A stretch of DNA of 64,000 bases from Anaeromyces robustus (taxonomy: Eukaryota; Neocallimastigomycota; Neocallimastigomycetes; Neocallimastigales; Neocallimastigaceae): positions 1-64,000 of the forward strand of contig MCFG01000210.1 of the NCBI GenBank assembly GCA_002104895.1. The letters run 5' to 3'. The position numbers and the translations under genes were made by a program. Below, in pieces: positions 1 through 13,900 of the stretch. Every line of letters starts with the position of its first letter. The first letter of the stretch is position 1. A model generated the notes under the pieces. That model saw only the letters and a program-made list of their open reading frames with translations. It ran no database searches and was not told where the DNA came from.

Positions 1-1980
1 TGATGTATATCGGGTATATTTTAATATATTTTTATGAATAATATAAAATATCAACAATTTCTTTATATATAAATATCCCAATTTTTATTATCTTTCTTTA
101 TATAAAAAAACAATATTGTTATTGAATTAGTAATTTAAAAAAAAAAAATAAACTAATATGTTAATATGGCATCTTTTTTGGATAAAATAATTTTCTTATA
201 AAAATATAAAATTTGTTTCTTAACTTTTTTTTTTAAAAAAATCCTATTTACAAGAAAAAAAAATATATTCTTTAGTTTTTTTTTTTCCCTTTAACATATA
301 TATTGGATATAATGCTTTTATTGATGATATCATCAATAATTCTAATATTAATTATAATTTTTCATTCGTTATATAATAAATGAGATAATCTTTAATAAAA
401 TTTATAATATTATTTGATTGAATTAATAACTAAATTATTAAATTGTATTAATAATACCTAAATAATTTTATATAATTTAAAGATAAAAATAAAATAATAT
501 AACAATGTAAAATTTTAAATGATATAAAAAAAGATAAAATTATCGAATTTCTCATATTTATACATTATAATTGAAAACCTTTTTATATATAAAAATATGA
601 ATAAACCTAGAGAAATATGATTTATTATAATATTAAGTTTACCATTTTAAATTTTTTATTCTATTCTTATTAAAATTTAAAATGATAATAATTTTTTTCA
701 TAAACCTTTTTTTTAAAAATATTATATTTTTAGATTTGATGTATTTTTTCATATTTTTTAGTATTTTATATTAAAAAAATAATTAGAAAAAAGATATTTT
801 TTTATTATTACATTTTATTATGTAAATACAAATGTAAAATTAATATACTTTTGAAATATTTGTAAAGTTATATCAGAATATTGTTGAAAAAGTATGATAT
901 AGAATAGACTATTCAAATAAATAATATTAATTTGTATTTAATATTTAATAAACTTATTTTAATTTTCGTTTTTATATATAAAATAATAAATAAATATATA
1001 CTTATTATTATTTTAGTGATAAACAACATATATAAATGTTAATTATATCATTTTTAGTCTTTATAGATTTTATTAAACAATATATATCCAAGAAAACAAA
1101 AAATTATAAAATTATCCAATTTTTAAAGTATATATTATATATTAAATAAAATAGAATTTACAATTATTAATTAATATAATAAATCAATATTTTGTCAATA
1201 TAAGGAAAAATTTTGATGTAAAATAACTGTATATATAATAAAGAGAATAATAAGCTTTATAAGCACTTTATAAATTAATTTTCTCTAATAAACAAATATG
1301 TAACTTTAGAAAGAATAATATCTAGTTTTTTATATATTGTTTAAAAAAAAAAAAACATAGAGTAAGTTTTTATATTAAGTCGCTAATAAATAAAAAGGTT
1401 TAATCAATTTTTTTCAAACTTTATTTTAACGGTGAGTGAGTGACATATAATATAATTTTTTTCTTATTATTTTATTAATATATAAACTAATAAGAAAAAA
1501 ATAAAAAAGATATAATTTAAAAAAGTATTTAGTCCCATATAATTAATTAATTATTCCTTTACATTTTAAATTATATGTATAATCATTAAAAATGTAAATA
1601 GATGGTACATTTTTTATGGATATTTGTATAATTAATGTATTTATAACTTTAATAAATACCCAAAAATATAATATAATTATAGTGGCTTTATATTATATAA
1701 ATGGAATTTGACACTCCCTAATAATATTGTAAATAATATATAGTTTAAATTGTGGCTATATAATATTTACTATTAAATAACTTTATTGTGAAAAAATAAA
1801 AAAGAAGCAATTAACAATATTAAGATGATATTAATTATTTTAATTAAATTAATATATATTAATTATATTAAATTTGATTTTTTAATATTAAAATGATATT
1901 CAATTATACTCTATATTAATAATAAATAAAATATAATATATAAATTTTTACCACTCAACAATTAAGAACCAAAGTAAACC

Positions 1981-2013
<33 letters not shown>

Positions 2014-2581
2014 ATATATATATATATTCAAAAAGAATTGTAATTGCTCCTATTTTATAATTATTTAAATGTAAAATAAATATATTAAATATAATAACAA
2101 ATATTATAATAAATATAATAAATATTATAATTTATGTTGTAAATATAATATAAAATTTAGAATAACATATATAATTACACATTTTAAATAAAGACTTTCT
2201 ATATTTTTTTTTTTAGATATATATATATATATATAATAATATAATTCAAATATCCAAAAATATAATAGATAAATTTCATTTTATTTATAAACATATCACA
2301 AAAGTAACTAATGTCAAACTAAATAAAGAATAAAATTAATTCTGTAAATAATTAGGATTAAATTTCATTACAAATTTCTAATATTATCATATTATTAGAA
2401 TAACTTTAACTTTGGTTATATTGTTTATTTGACAATAAAGACTTTAAATATCAAATATTCACAAAAAAGTAATAAGAAAAATTTTATTCAACTGAAAATT
2501 ATATATTTTTTTTAAAAAAAAAGGAAAAAACTTCTTTAACTTCTTTGATATAGATACATATATAATTATTTATTATTAAAC
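1..2581. other. Intergenic AT-rich DNA upstream of the SLC35C2-like gene
   Basis: I see no gene here. The stretch is almost pure A and T with stop codons in every frame. It holds a long A run at about 1983-2010, short TA runs, and a perfect 22-bp palindrome at 318-339 built on TTGATGATATCATCAA. The last part before 2582 should contain the promoter and 5' leader of the transporter gene, but no promoter motif stands out in this base composition. Confidence 0.7.
318..339. repeat. Perfect 22-bp palindrome
   Basis: The two halves of TTATTGATGAT / ATCATCAATAA are exact reverse complements. It contains more G and C than its surroundings. It could be a protein-binding site or a chance palindrome; nothing nearby decides this. 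Confidence 0.6.
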
Positions 2582-3678
2582 ATGGGCAAACCAAAACAGT
2601 CGTTATTTGAAACGGATGAAGATTCGTTATTACCACAAACTCCTATCGATGATGGTGATGATATAGAAGAAGAATTTAGCGAAACAAACATAAATATTAC
2701 TGATAATAATAATAATAATACACAAAATATACAAAATACAAATTATAATAATAGTGATGACAATTATAAATTAGAAGTTCAAAATTTTGTACAGGCAAAA
2801 GAACAAAAAGTTTCTGCGGGTATTGTAAAAATTGCATTATATATCCTTTCTTGGTAAGTATACAGTAAAAAAATTTTTAATATTTAAAATAAATATTTAT
2901 TAAGTATTTTTATTTAATATTATACTAGATAATAATAATAATAATTTTTAATTTTTAATTTAATAATTAAAAAAATTATTTAGGTATACTTTATCGATAT
3001 GTTTAAGTATATTCAATAAATGGTTTTTTGGGTTTATATCAAAATTTAATAATATTCTTAAATATTAAAATATTGAATTATAAATTATACTCTAAATTAT
3101 AATACTAATATTTACTATTTTAACATCATATCATATTTTTAATAAAAGAAAAACACATTTCAATTTCCCCTTTTCACTTTTTACAACATTTGTTCATACA
3201 ATCGTACAATTTACTTGGTCATTTGTGACTATACTGCTATATCCAAAATATAAAAGTACAGCTAAACTTACAACAAAGAATTTCTTGTAAGTGAATGAAA
3301 TGTTAATTTTATTTTCATATTAATTATTGTCATTATAATTATTATTATTATTTTACAAGAATATAAATTAATTTTTTTTTTTTAAATAATTATTTATCAA
3401 TTAAATAATTAATATAATATAGTATGAATGTATTTCCTTGCGGGTAATTATTAAATTATATATATTAATATATAATGAAATATAATGAAAATAAATGATT
3501 TTATAATAATAATGATAATTTTAAAATATTAATAATAATAGTGCAGCAACTGGTTTAGATATTGGTTTATCAAATACAAGTTTGAAAAGTATTACTTTGA
3601 CATTTTATAGTAAGTTTGAAATTTTAATCTTTTTAAATATAATTTCATACACAACTATTTAATTATTTAAAATATTAA

Positions 3679-3710
<32 letters not shown>

Positions 3711-4868
3711 ATTTTAAATAAATAATGTCATTATTATATTATAAATATATTTATTATAAAGCTATGATAAAAAGTAGTACACCTGTATTTGTTTTATTAT
3801 TTGCATTTCTTTTCAGTTTAGAAAAACCATCAGTTAAATTAATTGGTATTATAGTCATTATCGTTTTTGGTGTTTTTATTATGGTTATGGAAGAAGTAAA
3901 TAAATAATAAATAATAAATAATAAATAATAAATAATAAATAATAAATAATAAATAATAAATAATAAATAATAAATAATATTATATATTATATATTTTATA
4001 ATTAAATTATAATTATTGTAATAATAATGAATTGTTTATATATATCTCATTTTCTATTTTATATAATTTATTAATGAATAATAAAAGACTGAATTTAATT
4101 TCTTTGGGTATGTTATATATAATTATTAATAATAAAATAATACAATAATAATAATAATAATAATAATTAAATAATAATAATAATAATAATAATAACAACA
4201 TAATACAATAATATTAATATTATTATTATTATTAATAATAGTTTCATGGAAGTAGTTATTGCTACAGTTTTAGGTGGTTTAAGGTAAATAACTAAAATTA
4301 ATGAATTATATTTATATATTTTTATATTTTTTTTAAAAAATGAAAAAAGAGAGAATTTATAAATTAATTTATAAAATAATGAAAAAAAAATAATTATAAA
4401 CAGATGGAGTATGACTCAAATTCTTCTTCAAAAAGAATCTTTAGGTTTAACTAATCCTATTGTGTAAGTTATTTTATCATTTTATTATTTTATCATTTTA
4501 TATATGAATAAAATATTCATAAAGTTGTAACAAAAAACAACAACAAACATATATATATATATGTGTATGAATAATAAACTTTATATAAATGTATATAAAT
4601 AATAATGTAGAACAAATTTCTATTTAACTCCTGTTATGGCATTTACCGTTTTTGTTTTTTCAGTTCTTCATGAAGGTATTGGTTCTATTTTATCATCAAG
4701 TTTTTTCAGTGGTATATTTAAAACTATTCAAACACTTGGTTATATGTGTTTTGGAGGTTCAATAGCATTTTTAATGATTATTGCTGAATATAATATTATT
4801 ATGAATACTGGTGTAGTTACTTTAAGTGTAGCAGTAAGTACTTAAAATATAAATATAAATATTTATCA

Positions 4869-4907
<39 letters not shown>

Positions 4908-5048
4908 ATTATTTATTAAATTAGTTATAATAAAAATAACCCAAAATAAAAAAAAAAAATATATTATTTATATAAGAAAAAAAATTATTATTATTATTAT
5001 TTAACTATCTTTTATATTAATAAATAATATTTTCATTAAAAATATTTA

Positions 5049-5080
<32 letters not shown>

Positions 5081-5498
5081 GGGTATTTTTAAAGAAATTA
5101 TTGTATTAGTTTGTTCACATTTCATTTTCCACGATACCTTTACAACTCAAGCTGTTATAGGTTTAATTATTAGTTTAATTGGTATTGGATTATATAATTA
5201 TCATAAGATTCAATTAGCTAAACAAAAAGAATATATTGCTTATGAAAATACTATTTTATGTGATGGTGAAATTGACTTTTTCGTATTAGATGATGAAGAT
5301 GGTAATAAATTATATGAATTAACCAATGCTAATACTAAATTAAATAAAGATATTGAAAGGTCTAATGTAAAATCCTTAAATTATGCTCCACGTGATAAGA
5401 AACAAAAAGTTATTTTTGACCAAAATACTGTAAATATTCAAGATAATACCAGTAATGTTATTGCTTCACCATCTTCAACAACAAATCCAAATGCATGA
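2582..5498 (+). CDS. SLC35C2: SLC35C2-like nucleotide-sugar / triose-phosphate translocator family transporter
   Basis: Multi-span transporter of the TPT/nucleotide-sugar family, expected in Golgi or ER membranes; the substrate cannot be told from sequence. I read 11 exons: 2582-2853, 2984-3031, 3149-3286, 3423-3443, 3542-3609, 3762-3895, 4088-4107, 4242-4283, 4404-4463, 4611-4833, 5082-5498. All introns are GT-AG and frames join exactly, giving about 480 aa. Family marks are NKWFFG near the first membrane span, FNFP before the second, ATGLDIGLSN, LTFYTMIKSSTPVFVLLFAF, LGGLRW and LGLTNPI. About 70 polar, Asn-rich residues precede the membrane part, and the last 80 or so are a charged cytosolic tail without spans. 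Two exons are only 21 and 20 nt. The order of motifs fits SLC35C2 better than plastid-type triose-phosphate carriers. The start ATG opens the first long frame and follows an AT-rich leader. Confidence 0.9.
3423..3443 (+). other. SLC35C2: 21-nt exon of the SLC35C2-like gene
   Basis: This short exon, flanked by AG and GT, encodes FMNVFPCG together with split codons at both ends. It links KNFL of the previous exon to AATGLDIGLSN of the next in frame. Confidence 0.8.
3898..3979. repeat. 7-bp tandem repeat (TAAATAA)n in an intron
   Basis: About eleven copies of a 7-bp unit (AATAAAT) lie directly after the donor site of the sixth exon of the transporter gene. They make an in-frame stop right after the exon. 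Confidence 0.85.
4088..4107 (+). other. SLC35C2: 20-nt exon of the SLC35C2-like gene
   Basis: The exon reads TEFNFFG with the following split codon and is bounded by AAAAG and GTATGT. Without it the neighbouring exons do not join in frame. With it the protein reads VMEETEFNFFGFMEVV, matching the family pattern TQFN...GF before the LGG-LRW motif. Confidence 0.85.
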
Positions 5499-7638
5499 GA
5501 AAAAAAAAAGGGAAAAAAAAAAAAAAGAAAGAAAAGCATATAAAAATATATATATAATTAATAATGATATCATTAGAAAAAAAATAATAAATAAATAAAT
5601 AAATAAAAAATGAATAATAAAATAATGAATAATAATAACAAATTAATAAATAAACAAATAAATAATAAAAACAAATATAAAAAAAAAATTTTTTTTTTTT
5701 AAATAAGTAAATCACCACCACATAAATAAGATTATAATTAAATTATAATTAAATTAATTAATATTATTATTGTATTTGAAATAATAATATAATAATAATA
5801 AAGATATTTATTAATAAAATAAAAAATAAAAATAGAAAAAAAAAAAAAAAAAAAAAAAAAAGAAGACTTAATATCATAACTTTTCTTATTTAATTCTTTT
5901 ATATTATATATATATATATATATTTATATATATAGTTAATAATGTTAAAAGCAATACTTAATATTTTAAATGAAAAACATTCACAATACACAATATTTAT
6001 ATTACTTTTATATTTACATATACATGATAATATTAATGACAAATTAATGCATATATATATATATTATATATAATAAATATCTTTTTACTTTGCATTATAT
6101 ATCTGAAAAAAAAAAAAAAAATTCATGTAATATCTATAATATATATATATATATATATTGATATAAATATTTATATATATATATCATGAACTATGAACTA
6201 TAATAAATTTTATTTAATGAAAATTAATAATAATTTTTGTTTTTTTATGATTGAAAAAATTATTTTTTTTATACAATTATAACCTTTTAAAATTTTTTTC
6301 TTTTTAGAGTTTTATATTTTTTTACGTAGCGTTTAAAAATTTTATTAAATTTTTAACACAATTAAAAATACTTTTGTTCAATAAATTATACACATATACA
6401 TACATACATAACTAATTACAAATAATTATATATTTAAATATATATATATATATATATTTTTAAATAAGTTTTCAAAACACTTTATAAAACCTTGTATATA
6501 GTATTATTATTATACGCTTTATTTTATTAACATGTATTATTTTTAATACATGTTAATATTTCTTTTCTTTTTTTCTTTTTTTTTTTTTAATAATATATAT
6601 AATTTTTATTATTCAATTTCTTTTATTAATAATTATGATTAAAAACTTTTATTTATAAATTATGATTATTATTATTATATTATTTTATATAAATATATTA
6701 ATATATTAACATGAAAATACTAAGAATATTTTATATTTTATATTTTATATTTTTATTATATATAAGCTATTAACTTTACATTTAAATTTAATATAATTTT
6801 CTTCATTTTTTTTTCTTTTTTCTTTTTTTTTTTTTTTTTTTTTTAGATAAGTAAAAAAAAAAAAAAAAAATAAAATAAAATAAATAAATTGTACTAAATT
6901 TTTTCTATAATAATATTTCTGATTTCTTTTATTTTATATAATGAGTATATATATATATATATAAAAACTAAATAAATATGATTATTTTATTAAATTAAAT
7001 AAAAAATTAAAGAGACATTTGATAGTTAATATAAAGAAAAATAAAACTAAATTTAAAAATTTTATAATAATAATAGATATCATGTATTATCATTATTTTT
7101 AATATTCTGATTTTTTTTTTTTTTTTTTTTGGTATATTTAAGTATTAATTTGTGAATAATATTGTAATTCTTGTAATTCTTATCTATTTATTCTTATCTA
7201 TTTATTTTTTTATTTTTTATTTTTATTTTTTATTACTATTATTTATTATCTATTTATTTATTTATTATTTATGTTTATTATTATTCTATTTTTTTTTTTT
7301 TTTTTGTTTTTTTTTTTTATTTTTTTTATTTTTTTTTTTTTGTTTTTATTGTTTCCGTGTTTTTTTTTTTTTTTTTTATTTAATTTTTTCTTTGTTTCTT
7401 TGTTTCTTTTTTTTTTTCTTATTATTATTCTTATTATTATTATTATTTTTTATTTTTTGTTTTTTGTTTTTTATTTTTATTATTTTTATTTTATTTTATT
7501 TTAAATTTTAGTTCTTGTTTTTTATTATTTTTTTTTTTGTTTATTTATTTTTATTTGTTTTCTTTTTCTTCTTTTTCTTGATTTTTTTTTTTTTTTTTTA
7601 AATCTATCTTTTACTTTCTTTCTTTCTTTCTTTCTTTC
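5499..7638. other. Convergent intergenic region, low complexity
   Basis: This lies between the 3' ends of the transporter (+) and Sel1 (-) genes. It holds A-rich tracts just after 5498, short (TAAA) and (TA) runs, and from about 7100 to 7635 a T-rich strand with T runs broken by single A, C or G, ending in (CTTT)n. I see no gene; the open frames there are artefacts of the T tracts. Confidence 0.7.
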
Positions 7639-9232
7639 TTAATGTTTAGATTTTGGTCCAGTAGATTTTGTATACTTTAATGAATTTTTAAAAATATCTT
7701 TTTCATTTTCATAATTAAGACTACTATTACTACCAAATAAATCTTCAGGTTTAGCTGATGAATAAGCTTTAAAATAATCATTTTCTAATAAAACATTACT
7801 ATTTTCATTGGTATCTTCAAGACTAAAACTACTATTAATTAAAGAATAAGTTTTCTTAAATGGATCTAATTCACTTAATTTATGAGAACTTTTTAATTGA
7901 TCTTGATTTGGATCATATAAACTTTGAGCATGACGATAAATACGAGAATTTTTACTACTTGTACTATGTTTACTAGAATAAGTAGAGTAATTCTCTTCTA
8001 TATAATTATGTTCATTACCATCATTGTTATTATTATTATTATTATTATTATCATCAATATTAAAAACTTCTTTCTTATTATTCTTTGAATGTTTATTCTT
8101 TGGTTTAGTTAAATTACTTGAGGAATTTTTATGATGAAGTAAAAGTTTTGATTTTGATATTTTATTCTTCAATATTTCTCTACTTTTTTTCATAAAACTT
8201 CTATTATGTTTAGTTAATTCAGAAAAAGTTTCATCAACTGATAGTAATGTATCTGTATTAGATTCTACGGTTGAAGTTCTATATAAATCGTTACTATTAC
8301 TAGATGCTGTTGTAGTTGGTGTAGGTGGAATAACATAAGTACTGGTATTACCAATAATTGTATTATTATTATTATTATTATTGTTATTGTTATTATTATT
8401 ATTGTTGTTGTTATTGTTATTGTTATTACTTGTAGTATTTATTGTTAGAGTTGGTTGATTATTATAAGGATTTTCATTTTTATTATTATTACTATATCTT
8501 TTTAAATATATCTTTTTATTGGTATCTTTTGGATTGGAACTAAAACTAAAACTTGTATTATTTAATAATTCTTCTCTTTTCTTTAAGGAACTATTACGTT
8601 CTTTTTCCGTTGAAAAAGTATTTATAATAGATCTCATTTTCAAAAGTGATCTCTTTTTATTCTTACTTTTTAATTTATGTTTACTAATCACTGTAGATGG
8701 AGTTGAATTTATATTATTATCATTTGTATTAATTTTAGAATCATTATTGAAATTTTCATTGTTTGGGAAAGCATTAATATTTTTAGAATATGATTCTTTA
8801 TTATTAAATGGTAATGAAGTAGTTCTTTTTTCAAATACTGAATAATCTTCATAATTATAATCAATATTAGAACTTTCATAAGAATAATCATTAGAAGTAA
8901 CAGATTCGGAAATATCTGTATAACGATCATTTTCAGTTTCATTTTCATTATTAGAATTATTATTATTATTATTAATTTCTATTATTTCTCCTGGATCACT
9001 AATATCATCATTTTCTTTTTCCATAATTTGATTAAATTGTTCAGATATTTGTTCCGATAGACTTGGTGATGAATTCATAAATGGTGTATCAAGTATAGTT
9101 GATGTGGAATTAAATGAATAACTTCTTATTACTTTTGTTTCAAAAATATTATAAACATTGTTATTGTTTTTATTTTTATTACTAATATTATTATTGATGG
9201 TGTTGTTATTGTTGTTGTTGTTATTATTATTA

Positions 9233-9264
<32 letters not shown>

Positions 9265-9376
9265 GTTGTTGTTGTTTTTATTATCAAAATCTTTATATTT
9301 ACTTGATTGTTGATTTATGTTATTAGGAGTTGGGGTTGAATCATTTCTATCATTATAATCATTTTGATTATTATTG

Positions 9377-9416
<40 letters not shown>

Positions 9417-12400
9417 TATTTATATTATATGAAAGATTAACTTTATCATTTTCTGATTTTGATTTAGTTGGCTTATTAGTATATTTATTAAGTGACGTTG
9501 TTCTATTACCTATAATTACAGAAGCATCATCATTTTCTGTTAATTTTTTCTTTACAGTTTTATTTTTATTTTTCATTTCATCTAATTGACTTAAACTAGC
9601 AGTAGAGGAATAAGATGATCTTGAATAATGAGAATAAACAGAATTACCTGGTACTGAAGAAAGTTCACTATTTTTAGTGTAAGAAGACATAGATTCGGCA
9701 TCGGATAAAGCTGTAGAATTTGGTTTAAGTGGTGTAAAATTACTAATATTTAATGAATTTAATGAATTATTCTTTTTATGACCAAGAACGGTTTTTGATT
9801 TTGTAAGTGGATGTATTAATTCTAAATTTTGTTTTTCAACATTTTCTATTGGACCTAATTTACTATCTGAATTACTATACTTTTTATTATGATAAATAAT
9901 TTCACTAGTCATCATGACTGGTGAATTATAAATAATGGTATTAGAATAATTACTATCTGTTTTATTACTAGAATTATCATCATTTTCATTTTTATTATCA
10001 GTAGAAGAAGATGAAATTAAAAATTTTGGTTGTACTTTTGAAATTTTATTTTTATTATTATTAGTTAATTTCTTTGTACCATCAGAATTAACATTTTCAT
10101 TAAATTCATCATCATCATCACTTTCATCAGAAGACATAGAGCTTGAAGAAGAATCATTATCATCATCATTAGTATAAATGATATTACCAATTGGATGACT
10201 AATTCTTTTAATTTTTTCTGGTGAATGATCACTAATACGATGATTTGATTTTATATGCGATTGTGATTGTATTTGTGATTGTGTTTGTGTTTGTGTTTGT
10301 GTCTGTAATTGTGATTGTGATTGTAATTGTGGATGAACTGGTGAAGGTAATTGTGATGGTATTTGAGGTATAAAAGGTAATTGTAATTGGGTTGGTGATT
10401 GAACTGATGAAGTTTTTGAATTTGAATTTCTGACCTTCGTTTGATAAAGATTTGAAGAATTAGAAATAGATCCTTTTCTCATTAAGCTATTTAAACTAGC
10501 TGAAGAAGGAACTTGATTAATTATTGTATTAGAAGACATTGGTTTAGAACGTAAATAAGAAGTATGTGAACTTAAAGAATTTGAAATTTGAGTATTAGTA
10601 GTAGTAGTAGGAGAAATTTGAGAATGATAAGGAATAATAAATACTTGAGGTATATCCAAGGTCGATAAAATGGCAGAAGCAATATAATGAATTTTATTAT
10701 AATATTTATTAATTACATGTTCCATACTTGGTCCTTTAAAAGTATTTGACATAACACTTTCTGCATCACTTTTATTACTAGAATGATCATGTTTATCAAA
10801 TAATGATGTAATATTTAAAAAACTACCTTTTCTTAATATACTATTCTTTTTATTGAGGGGATTTTTCTTTTCAAAGACTTCATTATACGTATTACTAAAT
10901 TCAGAATCATTAGTTTTAAGTGTATCAATAGTTTTAACAGTAGAATAGTTATCATATGTACTGCCTTCATTATCAGTATAATTACCTGTTATACTACCAA
11001 CTCGACTACCCATCATATTATTATTACTATTCATAGTACTTACACTACTTCTTCTATATTCATTACCATTGGAATTAATACTACCTCTACGATATTCATT
11101 GCTTGTTAATGTAGTGACACTTCCTCTTCTGTATTCTGAAATATTAGTATTATAAGTACTTACACTATTTCTTCTATCATTAGTATTAGTATTAAGTACA
11201 CTACCTCTTCTTATACCATTAGATGAACTTTTAATAGCTGTATCAGAACCTAAACTTCCAACATCACTTGTATTACCATTACTTAATCGATGAGTATTTA
11301 CAGAAAAATCATCAGATGGGGCATTTTTTGAATGACGTTTTTCAAATTTTGATTGTCTACGAGAAAGACGTTTTTCATTTTGATTTCTTTTATGATCTTT
11401 TCTATGTTTTTTCTTTTGATTTAAATAGGTATAATAATCATTACTTTCATAACTTTCATCATCACCTTGTTCACCTCTTTCCATTTTTAAGATAGCTTCT
11501 GGAATATTTCTGTAAGAAGCTAATCGATATAATAATTTTGATTCTTGTTCATCAGGTTTTAATATATCTGAAATACCTTCTTCATAGAAAGATCCTAAAA
11601 CATACCAAATTCTTGCTTGATTTATTTTTTCTTCTTCAGATGGTAAATCATCTAATCTTGATGCACATTGAAGCCAAAATATTGCTGATGCTTCATCTAA
11701 ATCTTGTTCATTTAAACCTCCTAAATTCCAATAAGTTAATAATATTTGAGAATATAAATGATTTTGTTCAGCTGCTTTTGTAATCCATTCTTTTGTTTTG
11801 TCAAAAGAATTTGAAAAATATAAACCTCTATAATACTATTAATATTTATAAAATGAAAAATATAATAGATTAGCAATAATTTTTTTAAAAAAAAAAAAAA
11901 AGAAAAAAAAAAAAAAATAAATAAATATAAAAAAAATAAAATTACAAAAATATAAAAAATATAAAAAAAAATATAAAAAAAAATGAATGAAAATTTATTA
12001 TATTAATAAATTATAATGATAAATAAAATAGGTTATATTGTATATATATATATAAACATAATATATATATAAGATATATATATATTTAAATTTAATTTAC
12101 CATAGCTTTACTTGAACCATTTAATGAGGCTATATTAAGATAGTATTTGGATAACTTTAAATTTTTTTCTAATAAACCTGGATAACCATTTTTATAGAGT
12201 TCATAAAGAATGAAACAAGCTTCAGCTTGAACTTGTAAATTAAATTCAATAAGTTTTGAATTAGCAATTTTTTCTTCCATTTTTTCAAAATAATCATTTC
12301 CATAAGATTCTAATTGTGATACTTCTTCATCTTTAATTTGTTTTGATACATCTTCAATTGTTGTAGGTGACATAATAATATAACTACTACGATCACTTTT

Positions 12401-13900
12401 TGTAGTATGTTGACTTGTATTAGCAATTTCTTCTAATTCACGTTCAATTTCTTTCATTAATTCACTTTCAGTTTCAGTTTCATTTTCAGTAAGATTTATG
12501 TTATTATTTTCAGTTTCAATCTTGGATTGAGATTCAGTAGCATTTTCACTCAAATTTTTATTAATATCTTGAACAACTTTTGAATTTTGATTATAACTAC
12601 TACTATTATGATGATGTTGATTAGATTTATTTGTAGATACACTATTTGATGATCCATAACTATAACTATAACTATGATTATGCATATTTTTATGACTTAT
12701 TTTTGATGTTGCCAAACTTCTACGTCTCTCTTTATTATCTTTATTATTTTGAGGTGTTAATAAAGGGGTTGTGTTATTAGAATGACTTGTTTTTGGTAAT
12801 TTATCTCTAATAAATGGTAATGAATGAACACGTGGTGGTGCAGTTACTCCAATAATATTACCATTTTCATCCTTACTATTACTTGATGATTCATAGAGTG
12901 GTAATGGGCTAATATTATTATTTTTTAAATTATTAATTTTTTCTATATCCACTAGATCCGTATCAAGTGTTGCTGCTTTTTCTAACCAAAATGAAGCTTC
13001 TTTTATTCTTGTTTTACCATTAATTTTTTGATTTAAATATAAATGAGCTAATTGAAGCATTGCAATATGTCCAAGAGAGGATTCAATTGCACAATGATAT
13101 AATTGTTCTGCTTTTTGTAAGTCACGGTCAACACCAAGACCATGTTCAAAAAATAAACCTAAATAAAATGCTGCATCATAAAAATAATTTTTTAATGCCA
13201 ATTCAAAAAAACGAAAAGATTTATAATAAATTTTTCTGGTATAATAAATTTTTCCTAATAAATATTGTGATATAGCATGATTTTTTTTACTTTGTTCCTT
13301 TATATTCAATTAAAATTTATATAATATATATATATATATAAAATACGAAGAAAAAAAATTTTTTTTTTTTTTTTGAAAATTAATAAATATAACAAATTTA
13401 CAATATATATAATGATAAAATAATAAAATAAATAAAACATAATAAAAAATATATATAAAAATAAAAAAATATATATATATAAATTAATATAAATTAATAT
13501 AAATTAATATCAATAAAATAAAAATATATAAAAATACAAATATTTATATACTTACCAATAATAAATTTAATGTTTCATCATAAATTATATTTCTTTGAGA
13601 TATAGTAATATTATGATTATTGGATATTATAGATTCAAAATTATTTTCTTCGAAAAAAATGTCAAGCACTCCCTGAGCAAAACGATAGATATACTCAGAA
13701 TTTTTTGTTTCTACAACAGCTTCTTTTAATTTATAAAAATCATTTTCATTTTTTATATCATAAATAGCATTAATTATTTTTTCTATATTAAATTCATTGT
13801 TAGTTAAATCAAGCTGTGATATATTTATTGTTGTTGTATCAAGAAAAGAAGGTTTTGCTGATAGAATTGATGATTGATTTGCTAAAGCTTCACTTTGCAT
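7639..13900 (-). CDS. Sel1-repeat protein with a very long disordered C-terminal region
   Basis: Three exons, 13556-13900, 12101-13297 and 7639-11835, join in frame by GT-AG introns to about 1912 aa. Sel1-like (TPR-related) repeats lie in exon 2, for example AISQYLLGKIYY, DAAFYLGLFFEHGLGVDRD, GHIAMLQLAHLYL and EASFWLEKAA. They resume across the second junction (SSKAM then YYRGLYFSNSFDKTKEWI) and end near IWYVLGSFYEEG. Between the repeat blocks is a roughly 200-residue Ser/Asn/Glu-rich insert. The last 1280 residues are low complexity, with repeated YRRGSV motifs, Gln-rich and Asn-rich runs and basic patches. Sel1 arrays are scaffolds for protein contacts, as in fungal Skt5/Chs4 (chitin synthase regulation) and SEL1L (ERAD). 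No signal peptide or membrane span is seen, so a cytosolic adaptor is likely. The exact family is not decided. Confidence 0.85.

Noticed and set aside
3896-4241. Direct splicing of transporter exon 6 to the exon at 4242
   Set aside because: The phases disagree. The 20-nt exon at 4088-4107 corrects the frame and adds the conserved TEFN segment.
7152-7511. Phe/Leu-rich open frame downstream of the Sel1 gene
   Set aside because: Translation of a T-rich tract without start context or conserved pattern.
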